The position numbers and the translations under genes are program-made. DNA of 64,000 nucleotides from G963701675 sp963701675. Lineage in GTDB: Bacteria > Planctomycetota > Planctomycetia > Gemmatales > Gemmataceae. The notes beneath the pieces are model-generated. The model made no database searches, was not told where the DNA came from, and saw only the letters and a program-made list of their open reading frames with translations. Location: NCBI GenBank assembly GCA_963701675.1, contig OY969623.1:4960001-5024000 (forward strand), written 5' to 3'. Below are positions 55,109-63,561 of the stretch, piece by piece; the first letter of the stretch is position 1, and each line of letters opens with the position of its first letter.

Positions 55109-56551
55109 ATGACCCCCACGACCATCCGACCGAGAATCGAACCCCTCGAAGCCCGCACCATGCTGTCCACCTGCCACGTCACGCGGCTCAGCGACAGCGG
55201 CGTCGGCAAAGGCTTCCGCGGCGACTTGCGCTACTGCATCACCAAGGTCAACGCCGAGCCGGGGCCGGATGCGATTGATTTCAAGGTTAGCGGCACGATA
55301 AACCTGATGAGTGCTTTGCCCGACCTCAGGTCCGACATCGACATTTGGGGACCAGGACAGAACGTGTTAACCGTGCGTCGAAACGACGCAGAAACGCCGT
55401 TCAGGATATTCCACATTGTCATCGGGACGGTGAGGATTTCAGGCCTGACCGTCGCCAACGGACAGCACACAATTGGGGGCGGTATCGCCAATCACGGCGC
55501 GTTGTTGCTGGACGATGTCCAGATCACCTTGAACACAAGCTCGGATCAAGGAGGCGGCGTCTATAATGGCGGGTCGCTGCAAATCGTCAATAGCACCATC
55601 GCAAATAACAGGATGCACAAATCAAATGGCGGGGCTACCTACCTGGGCGGCGGCGGAATATACAATGCCGGCTTCTTGACGATCGAGACAAGCCACTTGG
55701 TCGCGAACACGGCATTCGCTCAGAACACCGTCGCGGGTGGCGGCTTGCATAACACTAGTGGCGGGACCGCCATAATCCGGTTTAGCACGATTTCCGACAA
55801 TTCCTCCGAAACGACAGTCAACAAAAGTTATGGCGGCGGAATCTATAATGACGCCACGCTAACAATCACAGACAGCGCGGTGGTCCGTAATGGAGCGATA
55901 GATACCGCCCCTACAAGCGGCTCCGTGTTCGTCGCCGGCGGTGGAATCCACACTAGCTGCGCTGCCCCCGCCACCCTCATCATCAACAGTACCATCGCCG
56001 AAAACTTCGTTGACGCATTGGAGTCTAACGAGGTGGGCGTTGGGGGCGGGATTTATGACGACTGCGAGAAAACAACGATCAAGCACTCTACTATCGCAAG
56101 AAATCTGACCTCAACAACAGAGACTGCATACGCCGGCGGCATTTACGGCGACGTCTATATGTTCAATTCAATTGTCGCTGACAACTGGGCTTCGGACGGT
56201 GGCGCCGACTACTGCGGTACCTTACAAGCTTCCGGCCATAACTTGTTCGGCGACAGCGATTGCGTCAGCGGCGCCGCAACCACCGATCTCCTCGATGTCG
56301 ATCCGCTCGTCGGCCCGCTCGCCGACAACGGTGGCCCCACGCTTACCATCGCACTCCTCCCCGGCAGCCCGGCTATCGACGCCGGCGACAACACCGACGC
56401 TCCCGAATGGGACCAGCGCGGGCCGGGATTCCCGCGGATTGTGAATGGCACGATTGACATCGGCGCGTTTGAGGTGCAATCAACACCAACACCAGGACCG
56501 GATCAGAATTGGTCCGTGCTTTTGACGGCCGATTTGCAGAAGAAGAAGTGA
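55109..56551 (+). CDS. Parallel beta-helix, choice-of-anchor-Q surface protein (paralogue A)
   Basis: 480 residues from the ATG at 55109 (AGGAG upstream). Order: LEPR-like motif RIEPLEARTMLSTCHVTRL (residues ~8-26), the conserved start CHVTRLSDSGVGKGFRGDL, right-handed beta-helix repeats with many GGGI(Y/H)N and NST(I/L) steps, the choice-of-anchor-Q end (LLPGSPAIDAGDNTDAPEWD, GPGFPRIVNGTIDIGAFEVQ) and the tail NWSVLLTADLQKKK. It is probably exported and surface-bound; no normal signal peptide is visible, the LEPR region taking that place in such proteins. First of five related genes. Confidence 0.85.
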   Translation: MTPTTIRPRIEPLEARTMLSTCHVTRLSDSGVGKGFRGDLRYCITKVNAEPGPDAIDFKVSGTINLMSALPDLRSDIDIWGPGQNVLTVRRNDAETPFRIFHIVIGTVRISGLTVANGQHTIGGGIANHGALLLDDVQITLNTSSDQGGGVYNGGSLQIVNSTIANNRMHKSNGGATYLGGGGIYNAGFLTIETSHLVANTAFAQNTVAGGGLHNTSGGTAIIRFSTISDNSSETTVNKSYGGGIYNDATLTITDSAVVRNGAIDTAPTSGSVFVAGGGIHTSCAAPATLIINSTIAENFVDALESNEVGVGGGIYDDCEKTTIKHSTIARNLTSTTETAYAGGIYGDVYMFNSIVADNWASDGGADYCGTLQASGHNLFGDSDCVSGAATTDLLDVDPLVGPLADNGGPTLTIALLPGSPAIDAGDNTDAPEWDQRGPGFPRIVNGTIDIGAFEVQSTPTPGPDQNWSVLLTADLQKKK

Positions 56552-56559
56552 TCATCTGT

Positions 56560-56630
56560 CTCTGCGATAATCTGCGAAATCTGCGTTTGGAAACCGAAAC
56601 GAAACGCAGATTACACAGATTAACGCAGAG
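56560..56630. repeat. 29-bp inverted repeat between paralogues A and B
   Basis: Arms 56560-56588 and 56602-56630 are inverted copies with three mismatches, separated by 13 bp. The arm motif (CTCTGCG, AATCTG, CTGCGTTT) is of a type I remember as a dispersed intergenic repeat in planctomycetes and related bacteria. It would form a stable RNA stem after gene A, so it may also end transcription. Confidence 0.7.
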
Positions 56631-56668
56631 AAGAACCGCAAGGAAATGACTCGAAACCGGAGGAACTT

Positions 56669-58087
56669 ATGAAACCGAATTCCTACAACCTCCGAGTCGA
56701 GCCCCTCGAAGACCGCATCCTCATGTCCACCTGCCACGTCACGCGGCTCACCGATATGGGTGTCGGCAAAGGCTTCCGCGGCGACTTGCGTTACTGCATC
56801 AACAAGGTCAACGCCGAGCCGGGCCCGGATGTGATTGATTTCACGGTGACGGGCGTGATCCATCTCACCGATGCGTTACCTCCGCTCGACTCCGACATCG
56901 ACATTCAGGGGCCCGGCGCTGATCTGCTCACGGTCAGGCGGGACACCGGCGGCGCCTATCGCATTTTCACGGTGAACGCGAATCGCGTCGTGAAGATATC
57001 CCGCGTCACCATAACGAACGGTTTCGATTCCAAAGGCGGCGGCATCTACAACGCAGGCGTGCTGTCGCTCCATCTAAGCACCATTTGGCAAAACAAGGCC
57101 GGGGGCGCCATCGCGTTCGGCGGGGGAATCTACAACGACACAGGCGGCCAGATGACCATCGACCGTTGCCAAATCACGGACAACGAGGTGTCGGGCGTCG
57201 GATCACTGTTGGTCGGCGGCGGCATCTATAACCACAGCAACGCAACATTGACCATCACCTACAGCACCATATCCGACAACCGTGCCGGCGCCGACGATCC
57301 GGGCAGTGCATTTCGGGCGGAAGGCGGCGGCGTCTACAACTGGGTCGATGGAATCGTCACGATCACGCGGAGCACGATTGCCAACAACATTGCCTACGTC
57401 CAGGGCGAAAGCGGATTCTACCTTTCCGCGGCCGTGGGCGGAGGCGTGTCCAATTACGGCCCCGCGACGATCAGCCATAGCACCGTGATTAACAACACGA
57501 CGTTGTCGAACGTCACCGGCAGTGGGAGTCAGGCGACGCGGAGCCATGGCGGCGGCATCTACGTGAAGATCGGACCACTCGACATTCGTTCGTCGACGAT
57601 CGCCAAGAATTCGTCCATCGGCTCGGTCGAGACCTTCGGCGGCGGTCTTTATGTCCATCGACAGACACCGACCGTGGCTCACCTCCGGAATTCCATCATC
57701 GCGTACAACATCGCCCCGCTTGGGTCCGACCTCAAGGGGCAGCTTACAACTTCCGCTTATAACCTGATCGGCAACGCAGCTGGCGGCAGCGGGTTCGCAT
57801 CGACAGACCTCCTGAACATCGATCCCCTCCTCGGACCGCTCGCCGACAACAACGGCCCGACGCTGACGCACGCCCTGCTCCCCGACAGCCCCGCCATCGG
57901 AGCCGGCGACAATACCGACGCGCCCGAATGGGACCAACGCGGTCCGGGATTCCCGCGGATCGTGAACGGCACGATTGATATTGGTGCGTTCGAGGTGCAG
58001 GCGACACCGATGCCATCCAGCCCGCGTGCCGGCTACGAGATCCTCGCCTTGATTTTGGCCACGGCTGATTTGGATACGCTCATATGA
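56669..58087 (+). CDS. Parallel beta-helix, choice-of-anchor-Q surface protein (paralogue B)
   Basis: 472 residues; the ATG at 56669 follows GGAGGAAC. Same layout as the preceding paralogue: RVEPLEDRILMSTCHVTRL, the constant block GKGFRGDLRYCINKVNAEPG, beta-helix repeats (GGGIYNAGVLSLH, GGGIYNHSNATLTI), the anchor-Q end (LLPDSPAIGAGDNTDAPEWD) and the tail YEILALILATADLDTLI. Middle sequence is only distantly similar to its neighbours. Function unknown; surface adhesion or envelope structure is plausible. It is followed by a REP-like element. Confidence 0.85.
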   Translation: MKPNSYNLRVEPLEDRILMSTCHVTRLTDMGVGKGFRGDLRYCINKVNAEPGPDVIDFTVTGVIHLTDALPPLDSDIDIQGPGADLLTVRRDTGGAYRIFTVNANRVVKISRVTITNGFDSKGGGIYNAGVLSLHLSTIWQNKAGGAIAFGGGIYNDTGGQMTIDRCQITDNEVSGVGSLLVGGGIYNHSNATLTITYSTISDNRAGADDPGSAFRAEGGGVYNWVDGIVTITRSTIANNIAYVQGESGFYLSAAVGGGVSNYGPATISHSTVINNTTLSNVTGSGSQATRSHGGGIYVKIGPLDIRSSTIAKNSSIGSVETFGGGLYVHRQTPTVAHLRNSIIAYNIAPLGSDLKGQLTTSAYNLIGNAAGGSGFASTDLLNIDPLLGPLADNNGPTLTHALLPDSPAIGAGDNTDAPEWDQRGPGFPRIVNGTIDIGAFEVQATPMPSSPRAGYEILALILATADLDTLI

Positions 58088-58094
58088 AGACAAA

Positions 58095-58157
58095 CGGTAG
58101 CACAGACATTTCTGTCTGTGCTCGGCTCCCGCACAGACAGAAAAGTCTGTGCTACCG
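58095..58157. repeat. REP/BIME-like paired hairpins with GTAG...CTAC ends
   Basis: Two 26-bp arms, 58096-58121 and 58131-58156, are inverted copies with one mismatch and a 9-bp spacer; C58095 and G58157 extend the pairing. Each arm alone is a hairpin (CACAGACA...TGTCTGTG). The outer tetranucleotides are GTAG (58098-58101) and CTAC (58151-58154), the feet known from REP elements. It lies between paralogues B and C. Confidence 0.78.
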
Positions 58158-58187
58158 GAAATGAGACAACCGTAAGGAGAAAGGACG

Positions 58188-59414
58188 ATGCAACGATACC
58201 GAACTGCACCACGCGTCGAACCCCTCGAAGACCGCACCCTCATGTCCACCTGCCACGTCACACGGCTCAGCGACACCGGGAACGGTAAAGGCTTCCGCGG
58301 CGATTTGCGCTACTGCATCAACAAGGTCAACGCCGAGCCGGGGCCGGATGTGATTGATTTCACCGTGACGGGCACAATCAACCTCAACGGCGCTTTGCCG
58401 GACCTCGCCTCCGAGCTCAGCGTCCAGGGACCTGGTGCGGAGTCCCTAACGGTCCGACGAGACACAGGCGGTCAGTATCAGATTTTTAGCGTTGATGCGT
58501 CCGCGACAGTTCAAATCGCCGACATGACGATCCGTGGTGGAAGCGCCCCAGGTGGCCGGGGTGGAGGTATTTTCAACTCGGGCATTCTTACTATCGAACG
58601 AAGCGTCATTACAAAGAACGTCGCGGCAACTTCCACAACCGGAAAAGGGGGAGGGATCTTCAACGACGGATCGCTTACGATCATCGCTTCGTCAATCGAA
58701 CAGAACTGGGTTGATGTAATAGGACCTTCCACCTACGGCGGTGGAATCTACAACTCCGGGAAGCTGTGGGTTTATGACAGTGCGATCGTGAGTAACGCCG
58801 CGTATTGGTTCGGCAGTGGAAGCGGCATATACAGCGAAGGCGAAATGGTTGTTCTGAATAGTACCATTGCCGGCAATCAGACCGATTCTGGAAGTGCCAT
58901 TACCGCGAAAGGAAGCCTAAACGTTATCAGCCACAGCACGATATCCGGCAACGTCGGTGTCAGTTCCTATCCTGGGGGCGGGCTAAGAGCGGACGGACCG
59001 ACCTTCATGCGCAACACGATTGTCGCCGGAAATGAAGATTGGGATGTACAGGGCGTCTTGACGTCGTCCGACCATAATTTAGTCGGCGATGCAAGCACGG
59101 GCTCCGGCTTCGGTCCGAATGATGTTCTCGACGTCGATCCGCTTCTCGGCCCGCTTTCCGATAATGGCGGGCCGACGTTGACCATGGCACTTTTGCCAGG
59201 CAGCCCCGCCATCGACGCCGGCGACAACACTGACGCGCCGGAATGGGACCAGCGCGGGCCGGGGTTTCCGCGGATTGTGAACGGCACGATTGACATCGGG
59301 GCGTTTGAGGTACAATCATCGCCGATACCGCCGGTCGCTTGGCCGTCAAGCCGTGCGGGAAATGAGCTTTTCGCCCTGATGCTGGCCACGGCCTATTTGG
59401 ACGAACTGGATTAG
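58188..59414 (+). CDS. Parallel beta-helix, choice-of-anchor-Q surface protein (paralogue C)
   Basis: 408 residues; AAGGAG precedes the ATG. Layout as in its paralogues: RVEPLEDRTLMSTCHVTRL, the block GNGKGFRGDLRYCINKVNA, glycine-rich beta-helix repeats (GGRGGGIFNSGILTIERS, YGGGIYNSGKLWVYDS), the anchor-Q end with IDAGDNTDAPEWDQRGPGF and the tail NELFALMLATAYLDELD. It is the shortest of the five, with fewer helix turns. Likely exported. Separated from the HAF gene by 27 bp, so the genes may be co-transcribed. Confidence 0.85.
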   Translation: MQRYRTAPRVEPLEDRTLMSTCHVTRLSDTGNGKGFRGDLRYCINKVNAEPGPDVIDFTVTGTINLNGALPDLASELSVQGPGAESLTVRRDTGGQYQIFSVDASATVQIADMTIRGGSAPGGRGGGIFNSGILTIERSVITKNVAATSTTGKGGGIFNDGSLTIIASSIEQNWVDVIGPSTYGGGIYNSGKLWVYDSAIVSNAAYWFGSGSGIYSEGEMVVLNSTIAGNQTDSGSAITAKGSLNVISHSTISGNVGVSSYPGGGLRADGPTFMRNTIVAGNEDWDVQGVLTSSDHNLVGDASTGSGFGPNDVLDVDPLLGPLSDNGGPTLTMALLPGSPAIDAGDNTDAPEWDQRGPGFPRIVNGTIDIGAFEVQSSPIPPVAWPSSRAGNELFALMLATAYLDELD

Positions 59415-59441
59415 TTTTCGATCACCTATGGAGAATCAAGA

Positions 59442-60575
59442 ATGGCGAACCGCATGTCTCGTCACCTATGGCGTCCGCGGATTGACATGTTGGAATCGCG
59501 CGACTTGCTGAGCTATTCCGTTGTCGATCTGGGCACGCTCGGCGGGACTACCACGATGCCGGCCGACATCAATGAGATCGGCCAGGTCGTCGGCCACTCG
59601 GCAACGCCGAACGGCCAGTCGCGCGCATTTCTTTGGGATCCGGTTTCCGGCATGCACGATCTGGGATCTTTGGCGGGCGGCGCCAGTCGGGCCGAGGCAA
59701 TCAACGATCTCGGCCAGGTCGTCGGTTGGTTTACGCTCAGCGGGGCGCCGCAGGGGGCGGCGTTTATCTGGCAACGCGGCGAGGGAATGACGGCGCTGCC
59801 TCCCTTGAACGGCGTGGCGAGCAGTCGCGCCAACGGAATCAACAACCTCGGCCAGGTGGTCGGTTTTTCCAAGGGCGCCGCTTTCTCGGACTACAAAGCA
59901 ACGCTATGGGAAGGCGGCGTCCCAACCGATCTCGGCACCGTCGGAACCGAGCCGGCCCGCGCCTATGACATCAATGACAACGGACAGGTCGTCGGCAAGG
60001 TCACCAATTACGCGGACGGCCCCTCGGTGCTATGGGACAATGGTTCGATTGTCGACATTGGCGCGCTCGGACCTTACGGCACGTTCGCCGTCGACATCAA
60101 CAACCAGGGCCAGGTGACGGGCAGCTCGCCGATCGTTGGCCCCGGGAATTTCTTCCTCGTCAATCGGGCGTTTCTGTATGAGGTTGGCGGAACCATCCAG
60201 AATCTGGGAACGCTGGAATGCCGAGAGAATACCGTTGCCTTCGCCATCGGCGCGGGCATTAATGATCATGGGGACGTTGTCGGGTCGCACGGTTGCGTGG
60301 TAACCTTCGCGCACGAAAAGCGCGTGGCGGCCGTGTGGAACGCTGCCGAAGGGTGGAAAGACCTCAATAAACTGATTCCGCCGAACTCCGGTTGGGAACT
60401 AACGCAGACGACCGCGATCAACAATCACGGGCAGATTGTCGGTATTGGGTACAAGGCATCGGATATTTATCCACGCGGATTCCTATTAAACCCGGCGCCG
60501 ACGCCGGCGCCATCGGGCACGGCTTCGGCAACTTTTGCGGTGCTGATTACCGCCGACCTTCAAAGCGAAGATTAG
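59442..60575 (+). CDS. HAF-repeat surface protein
   Basis: 377 residues with six to seven HAF-type repeats of about 45-50 residues (DLGTLGGTTTMPADINEIGQ, AINDLGQVVGWF, GINNLGQVVGFSKG, DINDNGQVVGKVTNY, DINNQGQVTGSSP, GINDHGDVVGSHG, AINNHGQIVGIGY). The N-terminus RPRIDMLESRDLLSYSVVDL is an LEPR-like motif and the C-terminus SATFAVLITADLQSED matches the short tail of the unrelated beta-helix neighbours. HAF proteins are predicted extracellular; the role is unknown. It interrupts the series of beta-helix paralogues. Confidence 0.85.
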   Translation: MANRMSRHLWRPRIDMLESRDLLSYSVVDLGTLGGTTTMPADINEIGQVVGHSATPNGQSRAFLWDPVSGMHDLGSLAGGASRAEAINDLGQVVGWFTLSGAPQGAAFIWQRGEGMTALPPLNGVASSRANGINNLGQVVGFSKGAAFSDYKATLWEGGVPTDLGTVGTEPARAYDINDNGQVVGKVTNYADGPSVLWDNGSIVDIGALGPYGTFAVDINNQGQVTGSSPIVGPGNFFLVNRAFLYEVGGTIQNLGTLECRENTVAFAIGAGINDHGDVVGSHGCVVTFAHEKRVAAVWNAAEGWKDLNKLIPPNSGWELTQTTAINNHGQIVGIGYKASDIYPRGFLLNPAPTPAPSGTASATFAVLITADLQSED

Positions 60576-60586
60576 GAGGCCAACCC

Positions 60587-62176
60587 ATGACTCGCGCAAG
60601 GACTCGCCTGACAATCGAGTCGCTCGAAGACCGCACCCTCATGTCCACCTGCCATGTTACACGTCTCAGTGACAGCGGCGTCGGCAAAGGCTTCCGCGGC
60701 GACTTGCGTTACTGCATTAACAAGGTCACTGCCGAGCCGGGGCCCGATGTGATCGACTTCACGGTGACGGGCACGATCAATTTGAACAATCCTTTGCCTG
60801 ATATTAGAACCGATACTGACATTCAAGGACCAGGCGCAAGCCTCCTGACGGTGCGGCGGGCGGGTACCCCTGATCAGGGACCTCTCTTTCGCATTTTTAC
60901 CATTTGGCCTGTCGCAACCGCAAGTCTAAGCGGTCTCACCATAGCAAATGGCAACCTGTCGCATCCCACCCTAGAACGTGGCGGCGGAGTTCACAATGAA
61001 GGCGCCTTGACCATCGAGGACTGCATCATTACGGGGAATCGAACCGGGTACGATAATGGAAGAGGTGGCGGAGTGTACAACGCCGGAGTGATGACAATCA
61101 GGCGCACTCTGATCAATCAGAACAAGGCAGAGGGGTTCTACACGTCCATCGGTGGCGGGGTCTACAACATCGGCGACCTGACGGTTATCGACAGCACCAT
61201 CGGGGCCAACAAAGCCATAGCCGGGGATGATACGACAGGCGGGGGATTAGCCAACTACGGCACCGCGTCGATATACAGCAGCACCATCTCCTACAATGAA
61301 GCGGCCCTCACGTTCGAGAAGAGCGTCGGAGGCGGTGTTTTCAATAGCAGCGTCGTGGTGGTCCTAAACACCACCATCGTAGGCAATCGGGCCGAACGGG
61401 GTGCGGGCGTTTATACGGATTCCCCGGCCGAGCTCACCGTTGTCAGCCACAGTACGATCAGCAACAATACGCTCGGATCGTCGGGAGGCGATGGCATCTT
61501 CTGCAAGACCGCCTCCCCCCTTTTCATGCGCAACACCATCGTCGCGGGCCATCCGGATGGCGATATCTACTGTCAACTCACGTCGTCCAATTACAATCTG
61601 ATCGGCAACAGCAGCGCGGGCGGCGGCTATAGCAGCACCGATCTCCTGGACGTCGACCCCATGCTCGGTCCCCTCATCAACAACGGAGGCCCAACTTACA
61701 CACGTGCGCTCCTCCCCGGCAGCCCGGCCATCGACGCCGGCGACAACACCGACGCGCCGGAATGGGACCAGCGCGGGCCGGGGTTTCCGCGGATTGTGAA
61801 CGGCATGATCGACATCGGGGCGTTCGAGGTGCAAGCGACCGCCGCGTTGGATATCGGAGGGCGGCGCACGTCGCCTGACCTCGCCGCACTCATGGCGATA
61901 ACCACTGATAATCCGATTCAGAATGCTGCGGTTTTACCGCGAAGCGGTTTCATCACGCAGCCCAGGGTCGCGCAGCGCACCCTGGGTGAACCGGCCGCCG
62001 ATACCCCAATCCTGAAAGGGTTGGATCGTCTGCCGGCGATGCAACCCCTTCGGGGTATGTCGATGACGGGAACCACTAACCCAGGGTGCGCTGCGCGACC
62101 CTGGGCTATGGAATGCAACCCCTTCGGGGTAGAAGAAGAATTGGCGTCAGCCGTTGAGATGGGAGGAACACTATGA
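60587..62176 (+). CDS. Parallel beta-helix, choice-of-anchor-Q surface protein (paralogue D) with extended C-terminus
   Basis: 529 residues from the ATG at 60587 (AGGAGG upstream; open frame to 60392 runs into the HAF gene and is not used). It has TIESLEDRTLMSTCHVTRL, the constant block, beta-helix repeats (ERGGGVHNEGALTIEDC, GRGGGVYNAGVMTIRRT) and the anchor-Q end DAGDNTDAPEWDQRGPGF. After the position where its paralogues end (here DLAALMAITTDNP) about 85 more residues come from a repeat element, rich in hairpins. The stop overlaps the next start (ATGA). Whether the extended protein is functional is unknown. Confidence 0.82.
   Translation: MTRARTRLTIESLEDRTLMSTCHVTRLSDSGVGKGFRGDLRYCINKVTAEPGPDVIDFTVTGTINLNNPLPDIRTDTDIQGPGASLLTVRRAGTPDQGPLFRIFTIWPVATASLSGLTIANGNLSHPTLERGGGVHNEGALTIEDCIITGNRTGYDNGRGGGVYNAGVMTIRRTLINQNKAEGFYTSIGGGVYNIGDLTVIDSTIGANKAIAGDDTTGGGLANYGTASIYSSTISYNEAALTFEKSVGGGVFNSSVVVVLNTTIVGNRAERGAGVYTDSPAELTVVSHSTISNNTLGSSGGDGIFCKTASPLFMRNTIVAGHPDGDIYCQLTSSNYNLIGNSSAGGGYSSTDLLDVDPMLGPLINNGGPTYTRALLPGSPAIDAGDNTDAPEWDQRGPGFPRIVNGMIDIGAFEVQATAALDIGGRRTSPDLAALMAITTDNPIQNAAVLPRSGFITQPRVAQRTLGEPAADTPILKGLDRLPAMQPLRGMSMTGTTNPGCAARPWAMECNPFGVEEELASAVEMGGTL
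61959..62131. repeat. Composite inverted-repeat element read as the C-terminus of paralogue D
   Basis: Two perfect 29-bp inverted arms, 61959-61987 and 62079-62107, each containing a hairpin (CCCAGGGT...ACCCTGGG). In addition there are two direct copies of GCAACCCCTTCGGGGTA (62041-62057 and 62115-62131), each a small palindrome around TTCGGGG. The arm sequence resembles dispersed planctomycete repeats I recall. It is translated in frame with paralogue D. Confidence 0.8.
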
Positions 62177-63426
62177 ATCGTGGTTCGCGACGCTTGATCG
62201 TTGAACCCCTCGAAGACCGCACGCTCATGTCCACCTGCCACGTCACTCGGCTCAGTGATAGCGGCGTCGGCAAAGGCTTCCGCGGCGATTTGCGGTACTG
62301 CGTCAACAAGGTCAACGCCGAGCCGGGGCCGGATGTGATTGATTTCACGGTGACGGGGACGATTAATCTCCAGGGGCCGTTGCCCGAGCTCGAGTCGGAC
62401 ATCAACATTGAAGGGCCCGCGCCGGACTTGATGTCGGTACGGCGAGATACGGGCGGCGACTACCGCATATTCAAGATCAATGCCGGCGCAAATGTAAACA
62501 TCACCGGATTGACCATTACGAACGGCCAATTCTCGCACTTCATCGGGCAATTCGGCGGCGGCATTTACAACGCGGGCAACTTGACGCTGCTCCGAACCAC
62601 CGTCACAGGTAATACAGCCGTTGATTATTCCCATTACCCCAGCGGCGGCGGCATCTACAACCACACCGGCGGGAATCTGACCATTATCGACAGCATTATT
62701 TCGCACAACCGCGCCATTGGTGAGGAAGGTGCGTATGGCGGCGGCATTTGCAATGCCGGAACGGCATCAATCTACAACAGCGCCATCTTCGAAAATGTGG
62801 CGGAGGACTTCGGCATCTACGACTCTGGTGTGGGTGGCGGGATTTCGAATCTGTGCTTCCCGCCTCATATGATCGGTAGCTTGTTCATTTTGAACAGCAC
62901 GATCCATTCAAACGAGGTTAACGGTTACGGCGGCGGGATTGACGGATATGGGCTTGTTGTCGTCAGCCACAGTACGATTGCATTCAATACCGGCGAAGGA
63001 ATCAGCTGCTCAGCGTACTTCAATACGGAATGCTTCATTCGAAACACGATCGTCGCGGGAAACAGTGGAGATATTCGCGGAAGCTTGCAATCATCGGGCT
63101 TCAACTTGATCGGCAATAGCAATACCGGCAACGGTTTCGCGCCTACCGACATCCTCGACGTTGACCCGTTACTGGGTCCGCTTCAAGACAACGGTGGCCT
63201 AACTCCCACTGCTGCCCTCCTCCCCGGCAGCCCCGCCATCGATGCCGGCGACAACACCGATGCCCCCGAATGGGACCAGCGCGGCCCGGGGTTTCCGCGG
63301 ATCGTGAACGGCACGATTGACATCGGTGCGTTCGAGGTGCAATCGACGCCGCTACCATCGCCGCAACGATCCGCGCACTTGCTCGCTCTGGTCCTGGCCA
63401 CGGCTGATCTGGATGCGATTACCTAG
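62173..63426 (+). CDS. Parallel beta-helix, choice-of-anchor-Q surface protein (paralogue E)
   Basis: 417 residues; the ATG at 62173 overlaps the previous stop (ATGA) and has GGGAGGAA upstream. Layout: RLIVEPLEDRTLMSTCHV, the constant block (one valine for isoleucine, DLRYCVNKVNAEPG), beta-helix repeats (FGGGIYNAGNLTLLRT, SGGGIYNHTGGNLTI), anchor-Q end SPAIDAGDNTDAPEWDQRG and tail AHLLALVLATADLDAIT. Translational coupling to paralogue D is likely. Last member of the array. Confidence 0.85.
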   Translation: MNRGSRRLIVEPLEDRTLMSTCHVTRLSDSGVGKGFRGDLRYCVNKVNAEPGPDVIDFTVTGTINLQGPLPELESDINIEGPAPDLMSVRRDTGGDYRIFKINAGANVNITGLTITNGQFSHFIGQFGGGIYNAGNLTLLRTTVTGNTAVDYSHYPSGGGIYNHTGGNLTIIDSIISHNRAIGEEGAYGGGICNAGTASIYNSAIFENVAEDFGIYDSGVGGGISNLCFPPHMIGSLFILNSTIHSNEVNGYGGGIDGYGLVVVSHSTIAFNTGEGISCSAYFNTECFIRNTIVAGNSGDIRGSLQSSGFNLIGNSNTGNGFAPTDILDVDPLLGPLQDNGGLTPTAALLPGSPAIDAGDNTDAPEWDQRGPGFPRIVNGTIDIGAFEVQSTPLPSPQRSAHLLALVLATADLDAIT

Positions 63427-63561
63427 TCCAGCGCCGTTGGCTCAGACGTTCTGTCAGCAGTCGGCATTTCAAACGATAACGCCTGGCAGTACTATTAGGT
63501 GACCGTCTCGTGTTACGAAAGAGGGCCCTTTCACTTCCATTCTCTTCTCCGGAGGAACATC

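Larger units (their letters stand above)
55138..63342 (+). repeat. Five copies of constant 5' and 3' gene modules with variable middles
   Basis: The five beta-helix genes share near-identical 5' blocks of about 160 bp (approx. 55138-55307, 56698-56866, 58217-58385, 60617-60783, 62203-62370) encoding EPLEDRTLMSTCHVTRLSD and following residues. They also share 3' blocks of about 125 bp (approx. 56355-56479, 57877-58000, 59189-59314, 61708-61833, 63217-63342) encoding DAGDNTDAPEWDQRGPGFPR. The sequence between blocks differs much more. Gene conversion or recombination between these blocks is a natural explanation. Confidence 0.8.

Noticed and set aside
57203..58276. 357-codon minus-strand frame across paralogue B and into C
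   Set aside because: Antisense to two well-supported genes and crosses the REP-like element; no motif or start signal.
55138..63342. Regularly repeated blocks considered as a CRISPR or integron cassette array
   Set aside because: The blocks are coding (constant gene ends), over 100 bp long, spaced by 1-2 kb, and no cas, integrase or attC-type site is seen.
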